Source: Puccinia triticina (Eukaryota > Basidiomycota > Pucciniomycetes > Pucciniales > Pucciniaceae). Taken from it: 64,000 nucleotides of DNA. Of this stretch, positions 1 to 10,508 are shown one piece after another. The first letter of the stretch is position 1. The number at the start of each line of letters is the position of its first letter. Under the pieces are notes generated by a model that saw only the letters and a list, made by a program, of their open reading frames with translations, searched no databases and was not told the DNA's origin. The stretch is taken from the NCBI RefSeq assembly GCF_026914185.1, contig NC_070564.1:248001-312000 (forward strand). Direction: 5' to 3'. Made by a program: the position numbers and the translations under genes.

Positions 1-2790
1 GCTGCGTTCCCTTTGGCCATTGTCAGGAGCTTCAGGGTGATAGTATCCTTCACACCTAGGCCTTTCGATTTCGTAGTACATGCATTGAGGCTTTTTGATC
101 GGGCTACTTCAAATAACTCATGCGTGTGTTGTCGCGTGTCAGACCACTTGCGAGCATTCAGAGCTAAATATCAATCCAAATTAATTTGTCAGCATAATTC
201 ATTGCTGAGATCAGCTGTTCAGGACACACTTTCTCCCCACACAACCCCTGATGGAGGAAATGACGAATGAAGGTGCGAGTCTTCTTGAATTTCTGCAGCC
301 TCACCGACAGGGTGCATATCCTACACGGGTGGAGGCAGTTTCCCGGGATTGGAGTATTTGTTATCTCGGCGTGCATAGGTGAGTCTCCTAAGAAACATAA
401 TACCAGACCAACCACCCAGACAGGTCTGGCAATGCTGTGATCGTAAGCCTTGAAACCTTGCGTGGTCATCTCACTGAAACCCAGTTAGTGAATAGCAGCA
501 AGCAGCACAACCCTTGACAAAACAAAATCTTGTTACAACACACTTCAGTTCCTCCACAATCTGCTCGGAGATCTCACAAGCAGAGGCCAAATTTGACGTT
601 GCCAAAAAATGGCAATGATACTCTTGGTTGGAAATATGTGGTGGCAGCCCGGACAACGTGAAATAAAATGATATGTGCTTGTTAAATTGTTTGGACACAT
701 TACCTGATGTGTCGTCGGAGTAAAGCGTCAACGGCACATGGCAGATGATCAGACCGTCAGCCGTCTCCCTCCAGGGCTTGGGAAACTTGACTATCTCCTC
801 GGCACGACCCCAACAAAAAGATTCTTGAGAGCACATGTAAGTCAAGCAAAAAGCATTACCAATGGCGAGAGAGGGGCCTACAATGTACATGATCAAGGAG
901 GATTACATACCATAAATCTTCCTGCCGCACTCCTTCCACAGAAGGTTGCCAGTCTTCTTCCAGATGATCTCGGAATAGATCCCCAAGAATTTTGTGATCA
1001 GAATCAAGGTTAAAGCTGGATTGCCTATCGCCAAGCGGCCAGGAATGGTGATCTTAAGGAGGCCGCGTCACCAGGAAAATAAAATAGTCAGTTGATGACA
1101 AGTGACATTACACCAGCTCCAGCCAGCTACCCACCATCTATCCAATATCTATCCACTATCTACCCCAATCTCCCAACCATCTCCTCAACTTCCAAAATTT
1201 ACCAAGGTGGTCCTGTTCAGTTTTTGATGAGCCCAACTGATCCTCAATTCTGTTCAGCTGATACTCAACTTTGGCACCCAGTTCATACTCAGCTTTTCTG
1301 CCCAGCTCATACTCAGCTTTTTCACACAGCTTACTCTCAGAATTGGAATAAAGCCTTTTGACCAGTCATTGCTCAGGTGATGCTCAGCTTTGTACTAGTC
1401 CTGGCGCAGCTGATGTTCAGCTTTGTACCAGTCCTTGCTCAGCCTTCTCCTAGTCCTGTCCCAGCTGATGCTCAGCTTTGGCCCAGTCCTGGGCTCGCTG
1501 GCCAGCTGATGCTCAGCTTGCTGAGTATTAGCTGAGCCAGGCCAGGGAAAAATATGGGAATCAGCTTGGACAGGACCAGAGCTGAAAATCAGCTAGGCTA
1601 GGGCCAAAGCTGAGCATCATCTGAGCCATGGACAAGGCTGAGCATCAGCTGTGCCAGGGCCAAAGATGATCATCAGGTGGCCAGTTCCAAAGCTGAGCAT
1701 CAGCTGGGCCAGGGGAAAAACTGAGCATCAGCTGAGCCAGGGTAAAAGCTGAGCATCAGCTGGGCCAGGGCAAAAGCTGAGCATCATCTGTTTTTTTCAC
1801 ATTGAGTGCTTTGATCCTGACACCTATCATGTGAGCCCTAGATGTGCTGGTGGAGAGGAGCAGCATTGGAGCTGAAAACAAAGCTGTGTCATGTCACTTT
1901 CCATCAAGTGACTACTTTTTTTTCCTGGTGCGTGTTTTGCGTACATGGCTTTCATCAAGTTGGATGCACTTGACGTGTAGAGCCGACTGATAATTAACGA
2001 TAAATATAGGTATAACTACGGCCAGGGACTTCAATTGCGCGGGTTCATAAATGTAGAAATGCTTCCCATTTGCTTCAAACATTTGGGGGCGGTGGGCCCG
2101 CGCTAGGCCACCCACCCACTTCCCGGATTGGGAAAACTTGCTGATGTTGAGACCGTTTGTCAGCTCGGGATAGAACTCAAGGTGTTTGCCTACTAGGGGA
2201 TTGGCTAACTCCTGATGTCCCACACCATATTAGCCTATTCACCAGACTGTCTGCATCAAAGTATGAATCAGGACGCACCTCAGAAATGATTTTCTTGACG
2301 CTCAGGGAATAGCAAGGAGTGTCGAACACTGAAACCGCCTTGCGCATTTTGGGGCCCAACAACTTGATTATTCTTGCTCTCAAGGCGCGGACGGCGGCCC
2401 AGGAAGGAAGATCAACATCGCACAGCTTTAAGATAGCTTGAGGCTTGTTGCAAAGAGTCCTAGACACGATGGAGCGGGTGTGTCCAATGATCATCGAACC
2501 AATTAGGTCCCAACATAGGTGATGAAATTCAGTGAGATGACGCGGAGATGCCACAAGGAAGGAATGCTTACCAACTTGTCCTTGAAAGGGAACCAAGGGC
2601 TCGCAGCAACCCGGTCAGATTGCACATCGGTCCGGCGGATAGGAACCTCAACTGCTGGATGTGCCCCGTTCATGTCCTGAGGTGCTGCAACAGATGTATC
2701 GTCCCATTCGCGCGGGGGAGCTGGCTCAGGTGGGGCATAGGGCACATAGTGGGCATAGCGACCGGCTTCCTCAGTCTCGGCTTCAACCAA
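1..2790 (-). pseudogene. Plavaka/CMC-type transposase, fragmented and cut by the window start
   Basis: A DDE transposase read right to left in several frames. Pieces lie at 2790-2503 (proline/acidic N-terminal part), 2596-2177, 2223-1912 (NPLVGKHLEFYPE, then YIYEPAQL), 896-471 (PLTLYSDDTSGNVSKQ and FLATSNLASA) and 469-164 (GDSPMHAEITNTP followed by CLHPCRIC). I associate these landmarks and their order with Plavaka transposases of basidiomycetes, a CACTA/CMC branch. That assignment is from memory of the family. The pieces change frame, and some of the breaks may be introns. The stretch 897-1911 is non-coding and holds a minisatellite. The C-terminus lies outside the window and no firm start codon is visible. 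It is probably dead. It is the only CMC transposase seen here and so a candidate source for the CACT-ended MITEs further right. Confidence 0.6.
1215..1800. repeat. inverted minisatellite of AGCTGATGCTCAGCTTTG-type units
   Basis: Units of about 22-28 bp built around GCTGATGCTCAGCTTTG run in one direction to about 1530. They then run as the reverse complement (CAAAGCTGAGCATCAGC) to about 1795. The array is therefore a large imperfect hairpin. It sits inside the Plavaka remnant. No coding potential is seen. Confidence 0.7.
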
Positions 2791-3700
2791 ATCGTCAACC
2801 AGAGTGCGTGTATTGGAGTTGGGCGCGGTGGGGGGGTCGAGGTTGCATATACCCTCGATGCGGTCCCAAACGAGATGGTCTTCCCAGTTATCTTGCGGAT
2901 AGTCTGGAGCGGGAGATTGCCTGTTTGGGAGAGGGTCTGGCTCTTGGGCCGCCCACGAAGCGTCTGGCCCTTGTTCTGTCGTCTTCGCTTGGTCGGCGGC
3001 CGCTCGCCGTATTTCTGCCCGCTGTTGGGCGTTGATCTGGTGTGCCTTCCTTCGACAATGTGCTTGCCAGCTCGTGGTCCCTCTCGCCAGGGGGCAGCTC
3101 TTGCATATATACTTCCGGTCGGAAAAAATGTAGTCTGTTGGATATGACTGTCAGTGGTGGCTTGCAGGGTCTCAATAGTGGGACAACGCGTGACTAACCG
3201 TCGGTTTCCTGCCGATCACCTGATGTTTGTCGCATTTTGTGAGGTCGCGGTGGGTAGCTGAAAGAGCGGAGTAGTGTGGCTCCTTTCGGTTCCAACAAGT
3301 CCGCATATATCGGGGACAGACGCGGTGATTAGGGGTACTCGGGCAGTGGTGGGGGGGCGTCCCTGGCTCGTGAGGGTAATTAATCGGTGACCCAGCCGCC
3401 AGGTCCGGTGCGTGCTGGGGCCGGTCATGGTCCCGCGCCAGTGACCCCAAGGTCCCTCAGGCGTGCTGGGTACCTCTCCGTGACGCCAGGGGACGCTGGG
3501 CGTCACGGGTGCGCTATGGGCGCGGTGTCTGAAGTGTGGGTCACCGCGGGGCAATCTTAGGGTCCCAGTGGCGCCTGTGTGGCGTGTACTAGCTGGGGCT
3601 CGGATGTGGCGCACCACCATTTCTCGTTTCGCCCCGCTGTGTAAGTTCGTGGTGGGGTAGGGTGCCGGTGGGGTGTCAATTCCGAGTAATGAATCCCACA
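2791..3700. other. GC-rich stretch upstream of the Plavaka remnant
   Basis: Minus-strand frames stay open for long distances (for example 3860-3216 and 3450-3172) but are Pro/Thr/Arg/Gly-rich and without motifs. The stretch may hold the disordered N-terminus or leader of the Plavaka gene. I see no independent gene. Confidence 0.3.
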
Positions 3701-4490
3701 AAAAGTCTAACTTAGCTCCTCGGGGGAGCGAACTAATTCCCTCCTTGGTTCGGAGGGTCCCTGCGGGACGGCGTCCCCCCTCCAATGGAGGACTTCCCGT
3801 CAATCTGGGAACCCAGATTTTTCCAGATTTTGCGGGGAAATCTGGGCTCGATCTTCCCAAATCCTAGATCTGCCTAGATTTCCCTGCAAAATCTGGGAAA
3901 ATCTGGGTTTCCAGATTGGCGGGAAGTCCTCCAATAGAGGGACTTAGTTAAGTTAGACAAAATTAAGTCCTGAATCAGAACCCGGACCAAATTTCACTTT
4001 CATTGGAGGACTTCCCATCAATCTGGGAACCCCTTCCAGACCCAGATCTGAGCCAAATTTCGCAGGGAAATTTAGGCTTTGAGACTCTGGGAGGCTCTCA
4101 GATTGCTCCCAGATTGCGACGGGAAGTCCTCCATTGGAGGACTTTCCCATTGATCTCGAAGGCCTTCCAGAGTCAGATCCAAATTTCCAGATTCCAGAAT
4201 TCCAGAGTTTGACAGATCTGATGCCTGCACCCCTCAGAAAGACCATTTGAATTTTGCATTGGTTCCGTTGAAATTCAAGTTAAGGGACCGGGTTACTACC
4301 CTACTAGCGTCAAAGCGCATTTGTCTAGGTTAACTTCCGGGTTAACAAACCCAAGAGGGTTATTGGCTCACCAGATGTTTTATTTCAGGTTAGAGCATTC
4401 ACATTTGTTTGCAAGATTCTTGGGTCAAGTAAGCCCGAGTTTGTGGCCAACTTAACTAAGTCCCTCTCAGGGACCCTCCAAAGGAGGGAC
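3700..4490. repeat. nested GGAGGACTTCCC / AACTTAGCTAAGTCCCTC repeat modules
   Basis: At least four copies of a (C)TCCA(A/T)TGGAGGACTTCCC module alternate with CCAGATTTTGC-type modules on both strands. GTCTAACTTAGCT near 3703 and AGTTAAGTTAGAC near 3957 face each other, which suggests one small inverted-repeat element. A further AACTTAACTAAGTCCCTC copy lies at 4449. The motif matches the ends of the 9-bp-TSD element at 47279-47912, so these are probably related MULE-type MITE fragments. Confidence 0.45.
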
Positions 4491-5074
4491 TTGATGCACT
4501 ATGTCAACCCCATGGGTGTAGAGAATCAGAGAGCTGTATTTTTCAATCCTTTCTGGCCATGTCAATTCTCATTGGATGATGAAGGTTTTGGTGAACAAAA
4601 GATGCACAAGATCATGGAGTTTCTTTGTACAAATTTTTCAATTATTTGGGAGGTTGTCTAGATGAAATCTGGTACCACAAATGCGCATGGTAGTTATGTC
4701 ACGCTATGTTATCCTGCTGATTTGCGTAACGTAACTTATCTCGTTATCTGCGTCCATCCGTTACGCTAGTAGTAAAGGTGGATTTAGTGGCCATCTGATT
4801 AGCTTAACGGAGAATTGTTGTGTTCTTTCCCAGCAAGTGGCTAAAGTAACTGCGGGTAACGCCAGGTAACGCCCTGTAACACAGATAACACATCAGATGG
4901 CTTGTATTACCCCTTGCCTCCGTGATTATTCCTAAAATAAATAAATAAAACTCCTGGACAGCTTGGTGGCTTGCCTGACCCACCTCAAACATCCCTATCC
5001 TCCCCATTTGCTGGGTTCTCAGGCACTGGACCAAGTTCCAACACTAAACATCCCAAAATTTTCTTCATTTGCCA
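4491..5074. other. probable left subterminal region of hAT-A
   Basis: No gene is seen. From about 4690 there are many GTAAC/GTTAC motifs (GCGTAACGTAAC, GGTAACGCC, CCGTTACGC). A similar cluster occurs at 20338-20480 beyond the other end of the broken hAT gene, and a GATGGCTTGT / ACAAGCCATC pair is shared. This fits subterminal transposase-binding repeats, but the exact terminus was not found. Confidence 0.35.
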
Positions 5075-5242
5075 TGAATCCCGCAAATCCCAGTCAACAG
5101 CCGGAGGAAGACACTGTAGATGATGGTGCTCAAACCAACCAGTCTCAACTGCGCCGGTCTAGACAGGCCTCATCAGAATCAATTGCACCAAATATGATCC
5201 GTACTTCTTCAGACTGTTGAGTACAAGTCACCAAACCACCAG

Positions 5243-6294
5243 CACTAAGTACAAACATTATGTACTTTACATGCATGTATGGCGGTTCAAATTCATGGTA
5301 TAGTGGTTTGACATGTAGCGGTTGCATTTTTTTAGAGTACTCCAGATTGTATTATTGAATTGAAGAAGCTGCAATTGACTTGGTATAGTTTCAAATTTAC
5401 ATCTTCATGTCAAAATGTGTCTTTGAAAATGGCCCATTCGCAAGAGTTTGCACCATTATCTGGAATATAAGTTGGTTTGCATCAGTGTGTAATGCCACAA
5501 TCAGTGAGAAGAGTATTTTTTATGGAAGATTATTCAATTGAGAACATTTGGGCACCATTTGATTTACAGTTGCACCATTTTTCCACACCAATGTGCATCC
5601 GGATTCCGCAGCCTAAATAGCCAGGTTTTAACCTGCTTTTGCTGTTCTGCACCAGTGTGTAATGCCACAATCAGTGAGGAGAGTGTTGATTATGAGATAA
5701 TATTCAATGGATAAAATCTGCACACCATTCAATTTACAGTTGCAGCATTTTTCCACCCCAATGTGCATCCACAGCCTAAATAGCAGGATTTTCACCTGTT
5801 TTTGCTGTTTTCCACCAGTGTGTAATGCCACAATCAGTGAGGAAAGCATTCAGTATGGAAGATTATTCAGTTAAGAACATTTTGGCACCATTCAATTTAC
5901 ATTTGCGGCATTTTTCCACCCCAATGTGCATGCTTGCAGCCTAAATAGCAGGATTTTCACCTGGTTTTGCTGTTTTGCACCAGTGTGTAATGCCACAATC
6001 AGTGAGAAGAGAATTTGTTATGGAAACTTATTAAATGGAGAACATTTGGGCACCATTCAGTTTACATTTGTGCTATTTTTCCACACCAATGTGCACCCTT
6101 GATGAGGGAAAATACTACTAATGGACCATTTTCAAAGATGCATTTTGACATGAAGATATAAATTAAAAACTATACAAAGTAAATTGCTTCTTCAATTTCA
6201 TAATACAATCTGGATTACTTCAAAAAAAATGCAACCGCTATACCATGACTTTGAACCACTATACATGCATGTAAAGTACATAATGTTTGTAGTG
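5243..6294. mobile_element. CACTA-type MITE with internal tandem repeats
   Basis: The ends are inverted: CACTAAGTACAAACATTATG at the left and CATAATGTTTGTAGTG at the right, and the inverted arms extend roughly 180 bp inwards. The 3-bp target duplication is CAG (5240-5242 and 6295-6297). CACTA termini and a 3-bp duplication are the hallmarks of the CMC/EnSpm superfamily. There is no coding capacity. Four copies of a repeat of about 166 bp fill the centre. Confidence 0.85.
5475..6080 (+). repeat. about 166-bp tandem repeat, four copies, inside the CACTA MITE
   Basis: The phrase CAGTGTGTAATGCCACAATC recurs near 5483, 5653, 5816 and 5981, a spacing of about 163-170 bp. The rest of each unit aligns well (GCACCATT..., TTCCACACCAATGTGCA). 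Confidence 0.85.
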
Positions 6295-6807
6295 CAGCGC
6301 AATCTCAAAAAAGGCATGTGCCTCCTTCTTCCAAATCTGAACAGTCACATGCAACCGGAAAAACATCTAAGAAAAGAAAAACCAAGGTTTCTAAGAAACC
6401 TTGTCAAGTTGCCTCTTTAAATACTGCAAGTGGCACTGGGACCAAGAAGAATGCTCCTCATAAGAAGACCTCAAAAGGCCAGATCCCAAATGCCGCAGTG
6501 GAAAAAGAAGTAAGATTCTTGATTTGTTTATGAACACTGTCTTGTGTTATAATAAAATTGAAAGATTTGCTGTTATATTTTGTTCTCTTGTTTTGCCATG
6601 CGCGCGTGATCAAAAGAGCAATCCACCAGATGATGATTACGACTAAGACCAAGTTTCCGACGATGGATTGGTTGAGATTCAACCTAGGGAGGTGAAAAAG
6701 AAAGATGAGGGGTTTGCCAATGTGGCTGATGTGGTAGAAGAAAGTGGTGCTCTGTCACATAATGAACACAGCGCCATTCCTGAATTTCCTCCTGCAAGAT
6801 TCCCGAG

Positions 6808-7595
6808 TGTAATAGTGTATCAAGGGTTCTCCAAACTCGGCAGAGTATAAGTACTCCAGGAAACGCTGCTCATGATGAAGGCCGCAAACCAATGAGAATT
6901 GCAAATAGAGTAATCCAATGAACACCAGTAAACATATCAATAATTGCCATAAGAGAACCGCAATCACATCATTTGCCTCCCTAACCATAAAGAAGAAGTC
7001 CAGTCCCTCCAGAAAAACCCTCCTCCCACTCCCCAAAATTCCCCCTCCTAATAAGTAATTAAGTAAAGAAAACTCCTCCTCCCTCCGCTGTACAAAGAAA
7101 CCCCCCGTGAGAAAACTCACACCGCATCTCATACCCACATAGAACTAAAGCTACACAACAGCAATAGAATAAAAAGATCCTCCTCCCATCCCACGCACGC
7201 CTTCACTGCCGCTCCCACACTGTTCTCTGCGCTTCTGTCGCTTGCCGTAGACAGCCGCCAAACTCCGCCGCATCCATCATCCACGCCCCTGCCTAGCCTC
7301 CAGAGGCTTGGGATCCTACTCGCCGCCTCCGCCCCAGCTGCCGCGGCTTCCCCCAGCTCCGCGCCGTTACTAGAAAGTCCGCGCTGGACTGCCTGGACTG
7401 CGCAGCCTGCTCCTCTCTGCACGTCACAACTCCGCCGCATCCGGCTGCCGCTCCGCGCTTAAGTAATGCACCTCACCTCGGCAACTCTAATCCGCATCGC
7501 GCCTAGGGCATCCGTAGCCCCTTTCCTCCGCAGCACCGCACACCCGGAAGCCCCGCCAGCCGCTCTGGCGCCCCGCGCCCGTATTTGTCACCACA
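6808..7595 (-). mobile_element. solo LTR (788 bp), probably inverted
   Basis: The insertion separates two coding parts of hAT-A. It ends TCACCACA, like the inverted LTRs at 15564, 18882 and 63437. Flanks read CCGAG (6803-6807) and CCAAG (7596-7600), a duplication with one CG to CA change. A 4-bp reading gives CCGA/CCAA. Without the insert the hAT frame runs KIPE-YFHPP. The pyrimidine-rich plus strand holds no gene. The left terminus (TGTAATAG) is less typical, so the exact border may be off by one base. Confidence 0.6.
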
Positions 7596-7600
7596 CCAAG

Positions 7601-7667
7601 TATTTCCATCCTCCATTTTTTGAGGATAACAAAGCAGAAAAGGGAGGAGAGCCCGTGAATTATTGGT
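7601..7667 (+). pseudogene. hAT-A transposase, start of the BED zinc finger
   Basis: The frame reads YFHPPFFEDNKAEKGGEPVN and then the first residues of a BED-type finger. It is cut in mid-finger by the Copia element. The TTGGT duplication (7663-7667) lies in codons of the finger. The reading frame continues at 14592 once the insert and one duplication copy are removed, giving a C-x2-C pair (WCHWCNQVYH) across the junction. Confidence 0.75.
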
Positions 7668-8241
7668 TGTCAAATAATACTTCTGATCTGTTACGGTGAA
7701 AGTGTATGCATGGAGACAAGGACTGCGGAATGTATGCAAAATGAGATTCACCCTTTTGTTCTGGCCCGCAACACTCGAGTGAGAACCCCAGACTCAAGAA
7801 GAACTCCGACAAACTCACCGACTATCCCGTATATCCCTCAATCCACTGCCGATCTCATCCCGACTGCTCAATTCTAGAATCACCACCACCGCTCGTTTAG
7901 ACATAGAAGATTCAGGAGGAGCTCGGATTCAACTCAAGTGGAGGTATTGCCGAAACCCCTCTTTTCTCCCTTCTTCTCTCTTTCTCTTGTCTGATTTATC
8001 CTTGTTGATCTCGTTTCTTCCTCTCTCAGGCTTGCTGTTGTTTCTCTCTCCCTTTACAATCTTATCTGTCTATTCTTTGAGTCGTAGTGAGGACTAGAAC
8101 ATCTGAAGGTACTTTATGATTTCATTCTTTTATCTCATAATGTATCTTGCTTATATTCTATTTCTCTTTTATTGTCAGTTATCTACTACTATTAGCTTTT
8201 GGTATCTGCTGCAATAAAGTGCTTGATCTCTAAATCCTACA
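7668..8241 (+). repeat. Copia 5' LTR
   Basis: This is 574 bp, TGTCAAATAA to TCCTACA, matching 14013-14586. The next bases (8242, TGGTAGCGAGAG) start with TGG as a tRNA primer-binding site should. The first eight bases fit the complement of a fungal initiator-tRNA 3' end, though this is too short to be sure. Confidence 0.95.
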
Positions 8242-8321
8242 TGGTAGCGAGAGTCATCACTTGGCGATATCCATTATAAGTCTAAAGTTAGAATAATTTG
8301 CAGTTTAGGTTAATCGGCAAC

Positions 8322-9101
8322 ATGGGGAACTCTTCCGATAGCTCCGACGATGGTCGCTGTACCCGAGTCACTCTCAAGAAACTTAATCGACACAATTGGG
8401 TCGATTGGAAGCCTCAGTTCATCAACATCATCACGGCTAAAGGCTATGAGGAAATCATGGACAGTGACTGGATCAAGCTCAACAAGAAGACTCCGCAATT
8501 TCGAAAAATGGCGGCGTGGTGTTTCATCAAGCTCACGGCTTCCGTCAAGGAGGAGCTTCTTCCCGTGGTGAATGCGAACAAAGGAGATGTCTATGGCGCA
8601 ATGGATGCTTTGGCGAACGCATGCGGCGAGAAATCCATTCTTCGGCTTTGTGACAAGTTATTCTCACTCATCAACTGTTCGTACCTGCCGGGATCATTGT
8701 TGGCGTCACACGTGACTACGTTTCGAAAACTATACACTTCGCTTCAAATGACCGTCCAGGCTATCCCAAATTTCATGAGCATTTCCACCGGTCTAGCGGC
8801 AGCATTACTTCTCCGAAGTCTTAATCAAGACGAAAATTTAATTTCTCTAGTCCAATCTCTATACGACATGGAACCGTTCACGTTTGAAAAGGTATACGAT
8901 CGTCTGTTGATGGAAGACACACGACAAGAAAGTGGAGCTGCCGAATCAGCGTATTTTGCCAGTCAAACTAATCGGTTTGGGAAGCAATCTGCCGACCGAG
9001 TTTCCTCGACATCATCCTTACGTGGAGTTGGGTCTTCTCGTGGAAGTCACCGTGGTGGAATGTCATCTCGGGGAGGATACCGAGGGGTTGCTCCAACTTG
9101 A
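8322..9101 (+). CDS. Copia gag (capsid-like) protein
   Basis: This 259-aa frame begins at the ATG at 8322. It is the structural protein that would form the retrotransposon particle. It has the Copia gag layout: LNRHNWVDWKPQF near the N-terminus, then a helical region (LLPVVNANKGDVYGAMDAL). Instead of a CCHC zinc knuckle the C-terminus is Arg/Gly/Ser-rich (SSRGSHRGGMSSRGGYRG), which could bind RNA. It ends at a TGA (9099-9101) that lies in the same frame as the pol part downstream. The stop may be a CGA to TGA mutation or a programmed read-through site. A start at 8298 has no ATG. Confidence 0.85.
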   Translation: MGNSSDSSDDGRCTRVTLKKLNRHNWVDWKPQFINIITAKGYEEIMDSDWIKLNKKTPQFRKMAAWCFIKLTASVKEELLPVVNANKGDVYGAMDALANACGEKSILRLCDKLFSLINCSYLPGSLLASHVTTFRKLYTSLQMTVQAIPNFMSISTGLAAALLLRSLNQDENLISLVQSLYDMEPFTFEKVYDRLLMEDTRQESGAAESAYFASQTNRFGKQSADRVSSTSSLRGVGSSRGSHRGGMSSRGGYRGVAPT

Positions 9102-10508
9102 CCAGCGCCAACCAAGAAACCGGTTAAAGTACCTGATCAATTCGCTAAGTACTTTGAGGTACAAATGAAGAAGTTCTTGTCAAACCAAGCCAACCTGGTA
9201 CAGGACGATGAAGAAGATCATGCCAATGCCGTGGAAGACGATGAATATCAAGTAGACGATCCTGATGATGCTGGCTTTATGATACTTGATGAAGTGAATG
9301 CTCATGGTCTCTCTGCACTGGACGCATCCAACTCGCTAATCCTTGACTCCGGAGCATCAAAGACTACCCTGTGTGACTTCAAACTACTGGTGGATCCGAA
9401 ACCCGTGACCAAGTCAATCAACACATACTCTGGTTCAATAGATATAACGCATGTTGGTAAATTTAACATGGGTGGGACGCTCATCTACCCGGCTTTCTAT
9501 GCTCCAAATGGTCCGAGGAACCTTATTTCAGTCTCTCAGCTCGAAGATCACGGCCTTCGACTCGTTGCTAAAAACCGCTTGATGCTAATAAGGTTAGGTC
9601 AAAAAGTTGTGTATCGATTTCCTAGAGTAGGAAACTTGTATCAAGGTCAAGTTCCCCGACCAAATACATCGAACTATGTTTTAAATGTCTCTGAGCCCAA
9701 TCCAGAACTCGACTATCATATACTTCTCGGACACCCGTCGGACGAATACCTGAAGAAATTCTTCGAACTGTATCAAATCACGCCAAAGAACAATGATCAG
9801 TCTGCTAGGAACTGTGAAGTGTGCAAGCGCTGCAAGCTTAAGCGAGCGCCGCATTCGAACCCGCTGCCTACCACGGACCGTCCATTCAAGACCTTGCATA
9901 TGGATGTTCTTCAAATCTCGCCACCGAGCAAATCGTCTATGAAATATGTGCTAGTGATCATTGATGATTACTCAAGATTCAATCGAATTTATTTGATGCG
10001 AAACAAATCGGAATCAGAAGTCAAAATCCTGTCTTACATCAATGAGATAATGAACAAGACAGGTAAGTGTCCAGCAATGATTCACACTGATCGAGGTGGT
10101 GAATTTAACTCATCAAAATTCCTTTTGACCATTGAACGGCTAGGAATACGAGTCGAAGCTGGTCCAGTGAACTCTCCACAAACCAACGGACTCGCTGAAA
10201 GGTTCAATCAGACGTTATTGGTGAAGATTCGGTGCCTCCTAGCACAATCGTCGGTCCCAATCAATTTCTGGGATGAGGCAGCGCGTTACGCCTCCACCCT
10301 CATCAATATCCTTCCGTCAAAAGCACTCAACTGGTCATTGCCGGTTAGTGTCCTGTCAGAGCTGAATTCATGTATTGAACCTCCACGTGACCTGAACAAA
10401 CTCATTCCCTTCGGTTTGAAGGTTCATGTCTCACACCGACCTCCCTCGAAGATCTCTGCCCCCTCGTACCAGCCGGCGTTCCCTCCAGAGCGTCCAGCCC
10501 GGTTCTGA
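9102..10508 (+). CDS. Copia pol, protease-integrase part
   Basis: The frame continues from gag with the same phase, and the first Met is at 9165. The protease motif is LILDSGASKT. The GAG-pre-integrase zinc region is YHILLGHP with CEVCKRC. The integrase core shows its three acidic residues: Asp in LHMDVLQ, Asp in HTDRGGEF and Glu in NGLAERFNQ. The frame ends at a stop at 10508, after SHRPPSKISAPS. There the usual linker to reverse transcriptase seems shortened and the frame shifts to the one used from about 10500 on. A small deletion or frameshift is therefore likely. Confidence 0.85.
   Translation, partial: PAPTKKPVKVPDQFAKYFEVQMKKFLSNQANLVQDDEEDHANAVEDDEYQVDDPDDAGFMILDEVNAHGLSALDASNSLILDSGASKTTLCDFKLLVDPKPVTKSINTYSGSIDITHVGKFNMGGTLIYPAFYAPNGPRNLISVSQLEDHGLRLVAKNRLMLIRLGQKVVYRFPRVGNLYQGQVPRPNTSNYVLNVSEPNPELDYHILLGHPSDEYLKKFFELYQITPKNNDQSARNCEVCKRCKLKRAPHSNPLPTTDRPFKTLHMDVLQISPPSKSSMKYVLVIIDDYSRFNRIYLMRNKSESEVKILSYINEIMNKTGKCPAMIHTDRGGEFNSSKFLLTIERLGIRVEAGPVNSPQTNGLAERFNQTLLVKIRCLLAQSSVPINFWDEAARYASTLINILPSKALNWSLPVSVLSELNSCIEPPRDLNKLIPFGLKVHVSHRPPSKISAPSYQPAFPPERPARF

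Larger units (their letters stand above)
5075..6806 (+). pseudogene. hAT-A transposase, N-terminal part, split by a MITE
   Basis: An ATG at 5075 opens a hydrophilic Ser/Gln/Lys-rich stretch (MNPANPSQQPEEDTVDDG) that is interrupted at 5242 by a CACTA MITE. It resumes at 6298 with KTSKKRKTKVSKK, a basic NLS-like patch. A GT-AG intron fits 6510-6616, followed by an acidic segment ending near KIPE at 6806 where an LTR enters. Stops are present (5218-5220, and a TAA just after the intron), so this is not a functional gene. Assignment to the same gene as the BED finger at 7601 rests on order, orientation and the way the pieces join when insertions are removed. Confidence 0.5.

Noticed and set aside
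2548..3147. 199-aa plus-strand frame opposite the Plavaka remnant
   Set aside because: It is Trp/Arg/Gly/Val-rich without motifs and lies antisense to recognisable transposase sequence.
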